A stretch of 64,000 nucleotides of DNA from Alphaproteobacteria bacterium (GTDB lineage: Bacteria; Pseudomonadota; Alphaproteobacteria; Micavibrionales; Micavibrionaceae), in the NCBI GenBank assembly GCA_018399685.1, contig JAGYOK010000003.1, forward strand, positions 1 through 64,000, given 5' to 3'. Under the pieces are notes generated by a model, which worked only from the letters and a program-made list of their open reading frames with translations, had not been told where the DNA came from and made no database searches. Below are positions 19,373 through 28,499 of this stretch, piece by piece. Positions within the stretch are counted from its first letter, which is position 1; every line of letters starts with the position of its first letter. The position numbers and the translations under genes are program-made.

Positions 19373-19864
19373 TCAAAAACTCGTCTTTAGCAGACGCTGC
19401 TTTTGTTTGCCCCAATCGCGCTTTTTTTCACTTTCGCGCTTGTCGTGCATTTTCTTACCTCTGGCCAAAGCTATATCCAGCTTGACTTTTCCGCGCTCAT
19501 CAAAGAACAGCTTTGTCGCAACGATGCTCATACCTTCTTTAGCCACAGCGCCCATGAGCTTATTAATCTCGCGCTTGTGCAATAACAGCTTGCGAGGTCT
19601 TTTCGGATCATGCTGTAGATGTGCTCCTGCTTGCTGATACTCTGGTATATTAGCGTTAAAAAGCCATATATCGCCGTTCTTCGGTCCGACATATGATTCC
19701 TTGATGCTGCACTGGCCAAGCCTAAGTGATTTCACTTCGGTTCCTTTAAGCATGATACCGGCTGTGAATTCATCATGCAGCTCATAATCAAAGCGCGCTT
19801 TTTTATTATCAGCCACGCTCTGACTGGTAGATATCATGCCGGATTTTTTCTTTTTCTTTGCCAT
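19373..19864 (-). CDS. smpB: SsrA-binding protein SmpB
   Basis: Binds tmRNA for rescue of stalled ribosomes. The core begins NKKARFDYELHDEFTAGI and has the EVKSLR, SIKESYV and LLLHKREI motifs. The basic C-terminal tail (KRDWGKQKQRLLK) is the part that enters the mRNA channel. Length 163 is normal. dapA lies 83 bases upstream on the same strand, the usual alphaproteobacterial dapA-smpB order. ssrA itself is not in the window. Confidence 0.96.
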   Translation of the reverse strand: MAKKKKKSGMISTSQSVADNKKARFDYELHDEFTAGIMLKGTEVKSLRLGQCSIKESYVGPKNGDIWLFNANIPEYQQAGAHLQHDPKRPRKLLLHKREINKLMGAVAKEGMSIVATKLFFDERGKVKLDIALARGKKMHDKRESEKKRDWGKQKQRLLKTSF

Positions 19865-19947
19865 CGTTTTCTTTAAGGCCAGAACCTGTAAAATAGTTAT
19901 TGTTTACTCTTTATTATAAATGACTATAAATGGCAAAATCCTGAGTT

Positions 19948-20844
19948 TCAGGCCGCCTTGACGGCCATATTACCTTTGATTCCCGCAAAGTCCAGAGCCG
20001 CGTCGACTTTTTCACGCGCCTGTCTGGAAGCAGGAAGCAGTGGCAAACGCACCTCATCACAGCATATTCCGATTTTTTGCGCCGCATATTTCACAGGAGC
20101 CGGACTGCTTTCACAAAACAGATCACGCGCCAATGGAAGCAACTTGTCACGCAAGCTATTAAAGGTCTCCATATCGCCGGAGCGCCACGCATTTTGCATA
20201 TCCGCACATTCTTTAGGCGCAATGTTCGAAACCACGGAAACACAACCAACACCGCCTTGCGCCAGATGAGCAGCGGCAGTAATATCATCGCCGGAAAGCT
20301 GACAAAATTCTGCCCCGATTGCATGACGTATTTTTAATGGTCGACTCAAATCTCCCGTAGCATCTTTAACCCCGATAATATTAGGAAGCTTCGCCAGTCT
20401 GGCCATTGTCTCAACACTCATATCGATGACACAACGTCCCGGAATATTATAAAGAATAATCGGCAAGCCGACTTCATTATGTACTGTGGTAAAATGCGCG
20501 AACAAGCCGTCTTGTGTGGGTTTGTTGTAATAGGGCATAACCATCAAAGCCGCATCCGCCCCGATTTCTTTTGCATATTTAGTCGTCGCCAGAGCGGTTC
20601 TTGTATCATTAGAACCAGTCCCCGCAATAACCGGAATTCTTCCCTTGACCACCTCGACACAACGCTTAAGAATAGCGTAATGTTCTTCTTTATCCAAAGT
20701 CGGGGCTTCACCCGTCGTGCCACAGGGAACCAATGCATGAGTGCCATTCTCGATTTGCCATTCAATCAGATTTTCAAACGCCGGAAAATCAATTTCACCG
20801 TCCTTGAACGGGGTAATCAGAGCTGTGATAGAACCATAAAACAT
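19948..20844 (-). CDS. dapA: 4-hydroxy-tetrahydrodipicolinate synthase
   Basis: First committed enzyme of lysine and diaminopimelate synthesis: condenses pyruvate and aspartate semialdehyde. The Schiff-base Lys is in IIGVKDATGD, the active-site Tyr in ILYNIPGR, and CGTTGEAPTL is the family's N-terminal signature. Length 298 is normal. It is followed by smpB and divergent from the lytic transglycosylase gene; diaminopimelate is a peptidoglycan precursor, so both neighbours touch the cell wall. Confidence 0.96.
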   Translation of the reverse strand: MFYGSITALITPFKDGEIDFPAFENLIEWQIENGTHALVPCGTTGEAPTLDKEEHYAILKRCVEVVKGRIPVIAGTGSNDTRTALATTKYAKEIGADAALMVMPYYNKPTQDGLFAHFTTVHNEVGLPIILYNIPGRCVIDMSVETMARLAKLPNIIGVKDATGDLSRPLKIRHAIGAEFCQLSGDDITAAAHLAQGGVGCVSVVSNIAPKECADMQNAWRSGDMETFNSLRDKLLPLARDLFCESSPAPVKYAAQKIGICCDEVRLPLLPASRQAREKVDAALDFAGIKGNMAVKAA

Positions 20845-20982
20845 AGCGTCTCTCTTTTGTTGCGGATCCTTGATACGGCGAATTTCAATCTATCTTGTCA
20901 CCCCGTCCTTTGCAATATAGCAAGGCGCTATTGCCTCTGTTTAAAGGCTTTTTTTGCAAAAAGAGGCCATAAGGTAAGGCCC

Positions 20983-23040
20983 TTGAGATATCTTTTTACA
21001 TTTGCTGTTCTATTTGTATGTATCTTTGCGGTGGCTCCTTTTGCCCGCGATGCTCTGGCGGATGACAAAGGATATAGTGTTTTTACCCGCGGGCAGACAA
21101 AAGATGCTCAAACTATGACGGTGCAGGCTTTGCGCCTAATCAGTGATGATAAATGGGAGGAAGCCAAGGCGCTGATTGCGCAAAGCAAAGACCCGCTGGC
21201 GAGCAAAATATATAGCTGGTTACTGCTTAAAAGCACAAATAAAGACCAATGGGATAATAACCTTTTTATAAGCCTGTCTCAATTTATTCGCCATAATCCG
21301 CACTGGCCGGATGTCCAGAAAATGAAAATGCGTGCCGAACTGGTAATGCCCGATACATTATCTAATGATGAGGTTATAGCATGGTTCGAGGATTTTCCTC
21401 CCCGGAGCTTCGTGGGTATGCGCAGATATATGGATGCATTGATTATCAATGGCAAACGAGATCAGGCAAAGGAAATGCTGGCTAACTGGTGGGCCAGCTC
21501 AGAAATATACCGATCACAACAAAAACAGATAGTCAGGGATTATAACGCCTATCTTACTCTTGATGCCCATAAAAAGCGCTGTGATACTTTGCTGTATAAG
21601 GGGGATTTCGGAAACGCGCTGGCCATAGCTGACTTGCTTGGTAATGGATACCCGGAGCTTGCCCGCGCGCGTATGGCGCTGGCAATGGACAAAAATACAG
21701 GGCTGGGGAGATTGATAGACAAGGTTCCAAAATCCCTGCAAAACGATCCGGGTCTACTTTATGAGCGCCTGCGCTGGCGCCGGAAAAGAAATCTTGATAA
21801 CGGCGCGCTGGAGATTTTGTATAAAACCCCGCCCGCCGATCAGGTGCATAACGAGTTTAAGGAAAAATGGTGGCAGGAGCGCCATATCATAATTCGCCGC
21901 TTGTTGGAAAAAGGCAAGCACCAGCAGGCGTATGAGCTTGCCTCCGGCCATATTCAAGATGATGGCTTTGCCTATGCTCAGGCGGAGTGGCTCGCCGGAT
22001 GGCTTGCTTTACGGCTCATCCATCGCCCAACCGAAGCGTATGAGCGCTTTACAGCTTTATACTCTCAGGTGACGACACCGGTGAGTAAGGCGCGCGCCGC
22101 ATATTGGGCTGGCCGCGCGGTGGAGGATATGGGGCAAAGCGCAATGGCTCAGGACTGGTACAAAAAAGCTGCCGAGTTCAAAATGACTTTCTATGGCCAG
22201 ATGGCAGACGCCGCATTGCTTCAGGAAAATCGATTGCCACAAAGGAGCTTGCCGCATCTTTCCTCCTCTCAGCGTGAGATTTATGAACGCTCCGAGCTGG
22301 TAAAGGCTTCCGATTTGTTTATGGAGGCAGGGCAGACCGCCACGTCAGAGGACTTTATTGATGCATTCCTGCAAACAGACGAGACACCAAAAGCTTATCG
22401 TTTCGCCGCCGAACATGTCGCCAAAAATGAAAATTATCATATGGCTGTGAAGTTTTCCAAAAAAGCCATGAGCAAAGGGTTGTTCCTGACCAAACAATCC
22501 TACCCGACGATTACAAAGTACCTGACAAGAATCAATTATACGGAATGGGCTCTCATCCATGCTTTAATACGGCAGGAAAGTATGTTTGACCCAAATGCGA
22601 AAAGTTCTGCGGGAGCGCTTGGGTTAATGCAACTTATGCCTTCAACGGCGCATCATGTTGCTAGAAAATCCGGCGTGCCATATCAGAAAGTCTGGCTTAC
22701 CTCCAACCCCGAATACAATATTAAATTAGGCTCATATTTCATCGCACAACTCGTTGATCGCTATGATGGAAGCTATCCGTTAGCACTCGCAGCATATAAT
22801 GCGGGACCAACGCGCGTGAATAAATGGTTGGAGTTATTTGGAGACCCCCGAAAAGGGGAGGTAGACCTTATAGACTGGATAGAATTAATCCCGATATATG
22901 AAACAAGGAACTATGTACAACGTGTGATGGAGGGGGTGTATATGTACAGGTTGAGATTGAAACACATACAAAAGCAACCCGAAAAACAACTGCATGTTGA
23001 TATATATAGTAGTAAAAATGGCTTAAACGAAGCGTTGTAG
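20983..23040 (+). CDS. slt: soluble lytic murein transglycosylase (Slt70-like)
   Basis: Periplasmic peptidoglycan lytic enzyme. The best start is the TTG at 20983, which gives a clean signal peptide (about 26 residues ending DALA); the frame remains open much further upstream but there lies antisense to dapA. A long alpha-helical superhelical region (about 60-490) is followed by the SLT domain with catalytic Glu532 in IRQESMFDPNAKSSAG, then GLMQLMPSTA and AYNAGPTRVNKW. Length 685 fits Slt70. A TAAGG lies close before the TTG. Confidence 0.9.
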   Translation: MRYLFTFAVLFVCIFAVAPFARDALADDKGYSVFTRGQTKDAQTMTVQALRLISDDKWEEAKALIAQSKDPLASKIYSWLLLKSTNKDQWDNNLFISLSQFIRHNPHWPDVQKMKMRAELVMPDTLSNDEVIAWFEDFPPRSFVGMRRYMDALIINGKRDQAKEMLANWWASSEIYRSQQKQIVRDYNAYLTLDAHKKRCDTLLYKGDFGNALAIADLLGNGYPELARARMALAMDKNTGLGRLIDKVPKSLQNDPGLLYERLRWRRKRNLDNGALEILYKTPPADQVHNEFKEKWWQERHIIIRRLLEKGKHQQAYELASGHIQDDGFAYAQAEWLAGWLALRLIHRPTEAYERFTALYSQVTTPVSKARAAYWAGRAVEDMGQSAMAQDWYKKAAEFKMTFYGQMADAALLQENRLPQRSLPHLSSSQREIYERSELVKASDLFMEAGQTATSEDFIDAFLQTDETPKAYRFAAEHVAKNENYHMAVKFSKKAMSKGLFLTKQSYPTITKYLTRINYTEWALIHALIRQESMFDPNAKSSAGALGLMQLMPSTAHHVARKSGVPYQKVWLTSNPEYNIKLGSYFIAQLVDRYDGSYPLALAAYNAGPTRVNKWLELFGDPRKGEVDLIDWIELIPIYETRNYVQRVMEGVYMYRLRLKHIQKQPEKQLHVDIYSSKNGLNEAL

Positions 23041-23194
23041 ATAAGAAATATGAAATATTGATTTATTAAACAGAGCGGGCGGTTTTGCTGGTATTTAAAC
23101 TGTGATACAATCCGTATGGGTTTATTTTTGCACTCGATGTGCGTGTGTGCTAGAATGTTGTGTATGGTCTTTTAAGTGTGGGTGAAGAAATACT

Positions 23195-23857
23195 ATGAAA
23201 CTGCTGATTGCTGACGATCACACATTGTTTCGGGATGCTCTTGTTCAGTATATTGAACGATCAAATCCATTATCTTCGGTTGTATTAGCCAAAGATTTCC
23301 ATGAGGCATATAATATTGTTAAAAAGGATCCCTTGCAGGATCTTGTGATTTTAGATTTGCGTATGCCGGGTATGGACGGACTGCAAGGGTTTAAGACCCT
23401 TAAACAACAATTTCCGGACATTCGGGTGGCTCTTATGTCGGGGATAGCAGAAGAGGAAGACGTCAAGAACGCTCTTGATGCGGGGGCTGTGGGGTACTTA
23501 CCTAAAACAATGTCAGGCAGAGCACTCCTTACAGCTATTGAGCAAATTGTCGCTGGAGAAAAATATATTCCAAAGGGAAAAAACTCTGCGTATATGCCGT
23601 CTTATTACGCGGATCATCCATCAAAATCAGAAATATTCGATAAGCCTAAACCTGAATTAACCCCTCGTGAGTCAGAGGTATTGTCATACCTTTTAAATGG
23701 TTCATCAAATAAAGAAATTGCCCGCGCTCTGGATCTTCAGGTCGTAACGGTCAAGCTCCATATCCGTGGTATTTGTCGTAAACTAAACGCCAAAAATAGA
23801 ACTCAGGCCGCTCTTAAGGCCAGAGAAATGGGCATTAAACCAATATCGTTAACATAA
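23195..23857 (+). CDS. NarL/LuxR-type response regulator
   Basis: Receiver domain with acidic Asp7-Asp8, phospho-acceptor Asp54 and Lys104, followed by a LuxR-type HTH (about 155-215: LTPRESEVLSYLLNGSSNKEIA, then VTVKLHI). 220 residues, complete. It is 73 bp upstream of a hybrid sensor kinase on the same strand. That kinase already has its own receiver, so whether the two form a phosphorelay is not clear; genomic pairing suggests it. Target genes unknown. Confidence 0.9.
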   Translation: MKLLIADDHTLFRDALVQYIERSNPLSSVVLAKDFHEAYNIVKKDPLQDLVILDLRMPGMDGLQGFKTLKQQFPDIRVALMSGIAEEEDVKNALDAGAVGYLPKTMSGRALLTAIEQIVAGEKYIPKGKNSAYMPSYYADHPSKSEIFDKPKPELTPRESEVLSYLLNGSSNKEIARALDLQVVTVKLHIRGICRKLNAKNRTQAALKAREMGIKPISLT

Positions 23858-23930
23858 ACTCAGATGCTTCTTCACCTATTTCAATTTTAATCTTAATGAT
23901 ACCAATAATTCTTATAAAAAGGACTGATGC

Positions 23931-26366
23931 ATGATGCTCTTTGAGGGGCGCGGTTATAAACTGCTTTATTATATTCCGGGAATAATTGTCCTTTTCCTAT
24001 CCATGATTGCCCTGTATTCAGCTTCGCAGCTAATGAATACGCGAGGCGAAGTGGGAGAAAAATACAAATACTATGCGAGCGCTTTCATAGAAATGGAAGA
24101 GGCAATGCATGTGTTTGAAAAGAAGCTTCTTAATTATATTTCAGGGGAACCGGAAACAACATTTTCGGATGTAACAAAAGAATTTGAAGCATTGAACGAT
24201 AAACTCGTTGAGTTTCAAAGTGGCCGCAACTCCGGCTTGCAAATGGATAAAGGCAGCAATCTTAATTATGAACTGACGCTATACCGCGTACATATGGAAA
24301 TGCTGCGTCTGGCCGATGCTTTGAACGCATATGAAAATAGCTATAAAGAAGATATGGAGCGGGATCAGATTATCAAGTCTCAGCATGAGCGTCTGGAAGT
24401 TATTCGCAATGATGTCGGTAAGCTGCAAGACAGCATTATCCGCGGATTTGTTTATGCAATGTTTGAAGGTCGTATCAAGGAAAAAGAGGGTGGCCTCTAC
24501 TGGATGATCTTTTTTATGGGGTTTTGCGGGTTTGTTTTATTGGTTATGAACTCCGGCAAACTTAAAGAGCTTGAAAGACTGCACGGAGAGAAAAAAGAAG
24601 CAATAGATCTTTTGCAAGAAAGGTTGGCAGCGCTAGAGGCCGCTACGGATGGTATTTTTATCGTTAATGCCGAAGGTAAAATGACATACATGAATGGCGC
24701 GTTTTACTCCATTATTAATGGAGGGAACTATTCGCACAGTTATGAAATAAAGCGCAAAGCGATGTTCGGTAAACCCTGGCAGGAAGTTTTTTCACAATCA
24801 GATGTTGAGGTTCTTGAAGAAGATATTATCCCGAAACTAAAGAAACATGGCGCATGGGTTGGAGAATTCCAGATAATTAAAGATGATAAATCCCGTATAT
24901 GGACAGATATGTCTTTGACGCAATTACCCGAAGGGGGATTAATCGGAACAGTTCAGGATGTTTCCTATAAAAAGAAAGCCGAAAAGGAGAAAAAAAATCT
25001 TGAAGAGCAGTTTTATCAGGCTCAAAAAATGGAGGCAATCGGGCGGCTTGCGGGAGGAATAGCGCATGACTTTAACAATATTCTAGCTGCCATGAATGGC
25101 TATGCTGAGTTTTTGATCGATGATTTAAAAGAAGGAAGCAAACAGCATAAATTTGCCGAAAATATATTAAAAGCAGGGAGGCAGGCGCATTCTTTGGTAG
25201 ACCAGATGCTGGCTTTTTCCAGACGCAGCGATAGCGAGCAGGATATTGTTGATGTCCGCCAGGCTCTGGAAGAAGTTGTCGGGATGGTAAATATAAGCCT
25301 GCCCAAGTCAATAGGTATGACAACCAGTATTACGCCTGATCCATTGTTGATAAGTGGAAATTTAACCCAATTATCGCAGATGATAATGAATTTATGCGTA
25401 AATGCACAAGATGCCATAGACGCAGATTATGGGGAATTAACAATCCATCTGGGCGTTGAAAACACAGAAAACCTTTGTATATCAGATATTTATAAAGATG
25501 AGCTCCCTAACCCTTCTGAAACACCATATATGCGCATTGATGATATAGGCGCCGGTCACGCCCGTATGGTCGTTGGACATCTGGCTCATGAATATTGTTA
25601 TGCAAAGCTAAGTGTGAATGACACAGGAAGCGGGATAAGCCACGCTATTATGGAACATATATTTGAACCATTTTTCACCACCAAACCGGTCGATAAGGGA
25701 ACAGGGCTTGGGCTGTCAACTGTTCTGGGCGTTCTGGCTTCGCACCGTGCCTTTATGGTTATCGAAAGCAAGCTTGGCTCTGGCACGAGCTTTGATGTTT
25801 ATCTGCCGTTGCTTGTTGAAGCGAAAGAAAATCACAACAGTATTAAAGATTGCCGCAATCGGAAAAAGTTGGACAGGGAAAAAACAAACGAGGGAGAAGC
25901 TCCGGCTCGCCCACCGGAAGAATCAAAAATCAAAACTATAAAAAAAGAGCCGATCTCTTTAAAACCACCCGAAAAAAAGCAAAAAAAGAAGAAGGGGGAT
26001 CTTCATATTTTACTGGTCGAAGATCAAAAGAACGTACAAAAAGTAATCACAACAATGATCGAGCGTTTTGGATATAGCGTTTCTAAAGCCAATTCGGGTA
26101 TGGAGGGGCTTGAGATGATACGCAATAATCCCACAGGCTATGATATTATCATTACTGATTATAATATGCCCAAAATGACCGGCCTTGAAATGGTACATCA
26201 AGTCTCTCTGGACTTGCCTGATCTGCGGTTTATTTTGCTGTCAGGGTATAGCATGGAAAAGATGCAAGAGCTGATTGACGGAATCCCTTCGTTCAAAGCT
26301 GTCTTGCGCAAGCCCGTGTCCAGAAATATTCTGGACGATGTCATAAAAGAGGTCATGGAAGATTAG
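23931..26366 (+). CDS. hybrid sensor histidine kinase
   Basis: Two membrane segments (about 11-32 and 187-204) frame a roughly 150-residue periplasmic helical sensor. A coiled coil and one PAS domain (about 225-350) precede HisKA with His379 in GGIAHDFNNILAAM. The HATPase has MNLCVNAQDAI, DTGSGI and GTGLGLSTVLG, with an unusual insert before DTGSG. A very basic linker (about 640-685) leads to a receiver with Asp743 and Lys in LRKPV. The kinase core is CckA-like but the input domain differs from the 15290-17791 kinase, so it is a paralogue. AAGGA lies seven bases before the ATG. It ends 10 bp from the convergent membrane protein. Confidence 0.9.
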   Translation: MMLFEGRGYKLLYYIPGIIVLFLSMIALYSASQLMNTRGEVGEKYKYYASAFIEMEEAMHVFEKKLLNYISGEPETTFSDVTKEFEALNDKLVEFQSGRNSGLQMDKGSNLNYELTLYRVHMEMLRLADALNAYENSYKEDMERDQIIKSQHERLEVIRNDVGKLQDSIIRGFVYAMFEGRIKEKEGGLYWMIFFMGFCGFVLLVMNSGKLKELERLHGEKKEAIDLLQERLAALEAATDGIFIVNAEGKMTYMNGAFYSIINGGNYSHSYEIKRKAMFGKPWQEVFSQSDVEVLEEDIIPKLKKHGAWVGEFQIIKDDKSRIWTDMSLTQLPEGGLIGTVQDVSYKKKAEKEKKNLEEQFYQAQKMEAIGRLAGGIAHDFNNILAAMNGYAEFLIDDLKEGSKQHKFAENILKAGRQAHSLVDQMLAFSRRSDSEQDIVDVRQALEEVVGMVNISLPKSIGMTTSITPDPLLISGNLTQLSQMIMNLCVNAQDAIDADYGELTIHLGVENTENLCISDIYKDELPNPSETPYMRIDDIGAGHARMVVGHLAHEYCYAKLSVNDTGSGISHAIMEHIFEPFFTTKPVDKGTGLGLSTVLGVLASHRAFMVIESKLGSGTSFDVYLPLLVEAKENHNSIKDCRNRKKLDREKTNEGEAPARPPEESKIKTIKKEPISLKPPEKKQKKKKGDLHILLVEDQKNVQKVITTMIERFGYSVSKANSGMEGLEMIRNNPTGYDIIITDYNMPKMTGLEMVHQVSLDLPDLRFILLSGYSMEKMQELIDGIPSFKAVLRKPVSRNILDDVIKEVMED

Positions 26367-26376
26367 GGGGATAAAC

Positions 26377-28497
26377 CTAACCCCGCCCTTCTTTCCACCA
26401 CAAAAATAGCAGGGAAGAAAACAGTATCAACAAGCTCAACCACTCAGGAAGCAGCGTAATATCTTTCACGCGCGATACTGTGAAATCACCGTTTTGTCTT
26501 AAAGCCAGCCAGTTTGATCCGCCATATCGCCGCGCTTTTCTGGATGCCCGCAACACAGGATCAGGGGTGTCGTTAAGCCAGATATGAGTCCCCCCCGTTG
26601 CTTCTACGAGCGATCGCATGATATCCGGTGTAGAAATAACGCCTTCCAGCTCCAATGGGTTAATATCCCCGACAATTACAGATTTTTGCATACCTTGAAC
26701 ATCTTCAAAAGCATAAACGCCAAGGCTTTTCGCGGTCATCTTATGGACAAGCATGTTTTGCGCATTTTTCTTTAAAGCGATTAGCTCGACTTCCCCGTCA
26801 GGATTTCGCACAGACATTGTCTCTTCGTCCTTGCCAAAGCTTTGTTTTTCAATAGTGATTTGGTCTTTATTTACACTTACGTTAAAAGCCCGCTCATCCA
26901 GCTCCGGCTCTTTCATTAGCCAGTGCACAATACGGCGCAAAAGTTCGGCATGAGGGCCGCCGCCATCAAACCCCTGTGCCCAAAGCCATATATGGTCGCT
27001 GGAAAGCTGGGCAACCCGCCCTTTATCAACTCGGTCAAGAATAAGTAAAGGTTTATTATCTCCGCCGCCAGCACTCATCAAAACATCGCCACGGTTCGCC
27101 TTGATATCAATATACCTTAACCAGCTCCCCCATGGCTCTTCCTCCTCAGCTATACTGCCACGATTACCCCATAATAGAGCCCTTGTAACCGGATGTTGAT
27201 GCCCAAGCGGAGTTACTACAGGCTTGTACCTTTCTTCGGTTACTTTCCCCGTAGGGCTGGCCGGAAGGATATCTCCCAAAGGAGTGTCATAGATCGAGCT
27301 GCGTCCTGCAAAAGCAGGGCCATTGGCGCTCAGGAAGGCTCCTCCCATTCGCACATAGCGCACAATATTTTGAAAATAAATATCAGGAAGAATGTCATTA
27401 ACCCGATACTGGTCAAAAATAATCAGATCAAAATCATAGATTTTGACATTGAATAGCTCATCAAACGGAAAAGCAATCAAAGACAATTCCTTACGCGGCG
27501 TATAATCCAGCTTTTGCGGCTCGCGCAAAATAGTAAAATGCACCAGATCAACGCCCGGATCAGAAGTCAGCAAGTCCCGCCATGTTCTTTCGCCCGAATG
27601 GGGAATGCCGGATATAAGCAGGACTTTCAGGCGGTCACGTACGCCATTAACGACGATTGCTGTTTTATTATTGGTAAAAGTAATTTCATCGCTTACACTA
27701 TCAACAGACAAAGAAAAAATATTTTGTCCAGCACTTGTGATAGGCAAGTCGATGGTTTGCTCTTCATTAACCGGCACGTAATAATTATGGCGGGAGCCAT
27801 CATGATATTGCAGCGTCACGCGCGCTTCTTTTTGAGCAATATTTTCAGTGTCCTCAATCTTGTAACTAATGGAAATAGTCTTGCCCACCAAGCCATACGC
27901 CGACGCATTCGTAACAACAATCCTGCGGTCTTTCTCATCTTTTTGTCCGGTAAGGAGCAAGTGCACAGGCCCGTATAGATCTTTGTAACGCTCTATATCT
28001 TTGGGAACGTCGTGTATCTGCCCGTCGCTGATTACAATAACTCCGGCGCGCCTTTTTGTCGGGACATCCGCCAGAGCATTATCCAGCGCAGAAAACAAAT
28101 CTGTGCGGGCGCTTAGTGTTTGTTCCAGGGGAGCATGAACAACGCGTACATCAAAAACATCATCTTTTGCCAAAGCTTTTTGAACATAGGATAAGGCTTT
28201 TTGCGCACGCATAGAGCGCTTTTCAAAGTCTTGGGACATGCTTTCATCAACGATAATAGCCGCCACATCCCTTGTTTGATTGCGCTCTTCCTTGAGTAAA
28301 GAGGGGTTGAACAAGACCAGCATGAACAAAGCAAACATAAAGCACCGCCATACAAGGCCGCGGCGGTAATAAATTACAGTCATTATAAGCAGAGCAAACC
28401 CCAGAGCTATCAACGCGGCCAGCCATGGCCAGCCAATAATTGGCGTGAAGTGCAAAGAGGCAGTAAGGCCGACATGTGAATTAAGCGTGCCTATCAT
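26377..28497 (-). CDS. membrane protein with VWA/amidotransferase-like domain
   Basis: Two or three N-terminal membrane segments (about 22-70), a von Willebrand A-like region (AAIIVDESMS, GVIVISDGQIHD), beta domains, and a central class I glutamine amidotransferase-like fold (DLIIFDQYRVNDI, then GGAFLSANGPAF), without a catalytic Cys I can identify. One C-terminal membrane segment. Length 706. It is the last gene of the moxR operon, two bases after the DUF4159 gene. Conserved with that operon in alphaproteobacteria; the function is unknown, probably in the envelope. Confidence 0.78.
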   Translation of the reverse strand: MIGTLNSHVGLTASLHFTPIIGWPWLAALIALGFALLIMTVIYYRRGLVWRCFMFALFMLVLFNPSLLKEERNQTRDVAAIIVDESMSQDFEKRSMRAQKALSYVQKALAKDDVFDVRVVHAPLEQTLSARTDLFSALDNALADVPTKRRAGVIVISDGQIHDVPKDIERYKDLYGPVHLLLTGQKDEKDRRIVVTNASAYGLVGKTISISYKIEDTENIAQKEARVTLQYHDGSRHNYYVPVNEEQTIDLPITSAGQNIFSLSVDSVSDEITFTNNKTAIVVNGVRDRLKVLLISGIPHSGERTWRDLLTSDPGVDLVHFTILREPQKLDYTPRKELSLIAFPFDELFNVKIYDFDLIIFDQYRVNDILPDIYFQNIVRYVRMGGAFLSANGPAFAGRSSIYDTPLGDILPASPTGKVTEERYKPVVTPLGHQHPVTRALLWGNRGSIAEEEEPWGSWLRYIDIKANRGDVLMSAGGGDNKPLLILDRVDKGRVAQLSSDHIWLWAQGFDGGGPHAELLRRIVHWLMKEPELDERAFNVSVNKDQITIEKQSFGKDEETMSVRNPDGEVELIALKKNAQNMLVHKMTAKSLGVYAFEDVQGMQKSVIVGDINPLELEGVISTPDIMRSLVEATGGTHIWLNDTPDPVLRASRKARRYGGSNWLALRQNGDFTVSRVKDITLLPEWLSLLILFSSLLFLWWKEGRG

Positions 28498-28499
28498 CT

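Noticed and set aside
20479-20982. Extended open frame upstream of slt
   Set aside because: It runs antisense through dapA and has no export signal; the TTG at 20983 gives a proper signal peptide.
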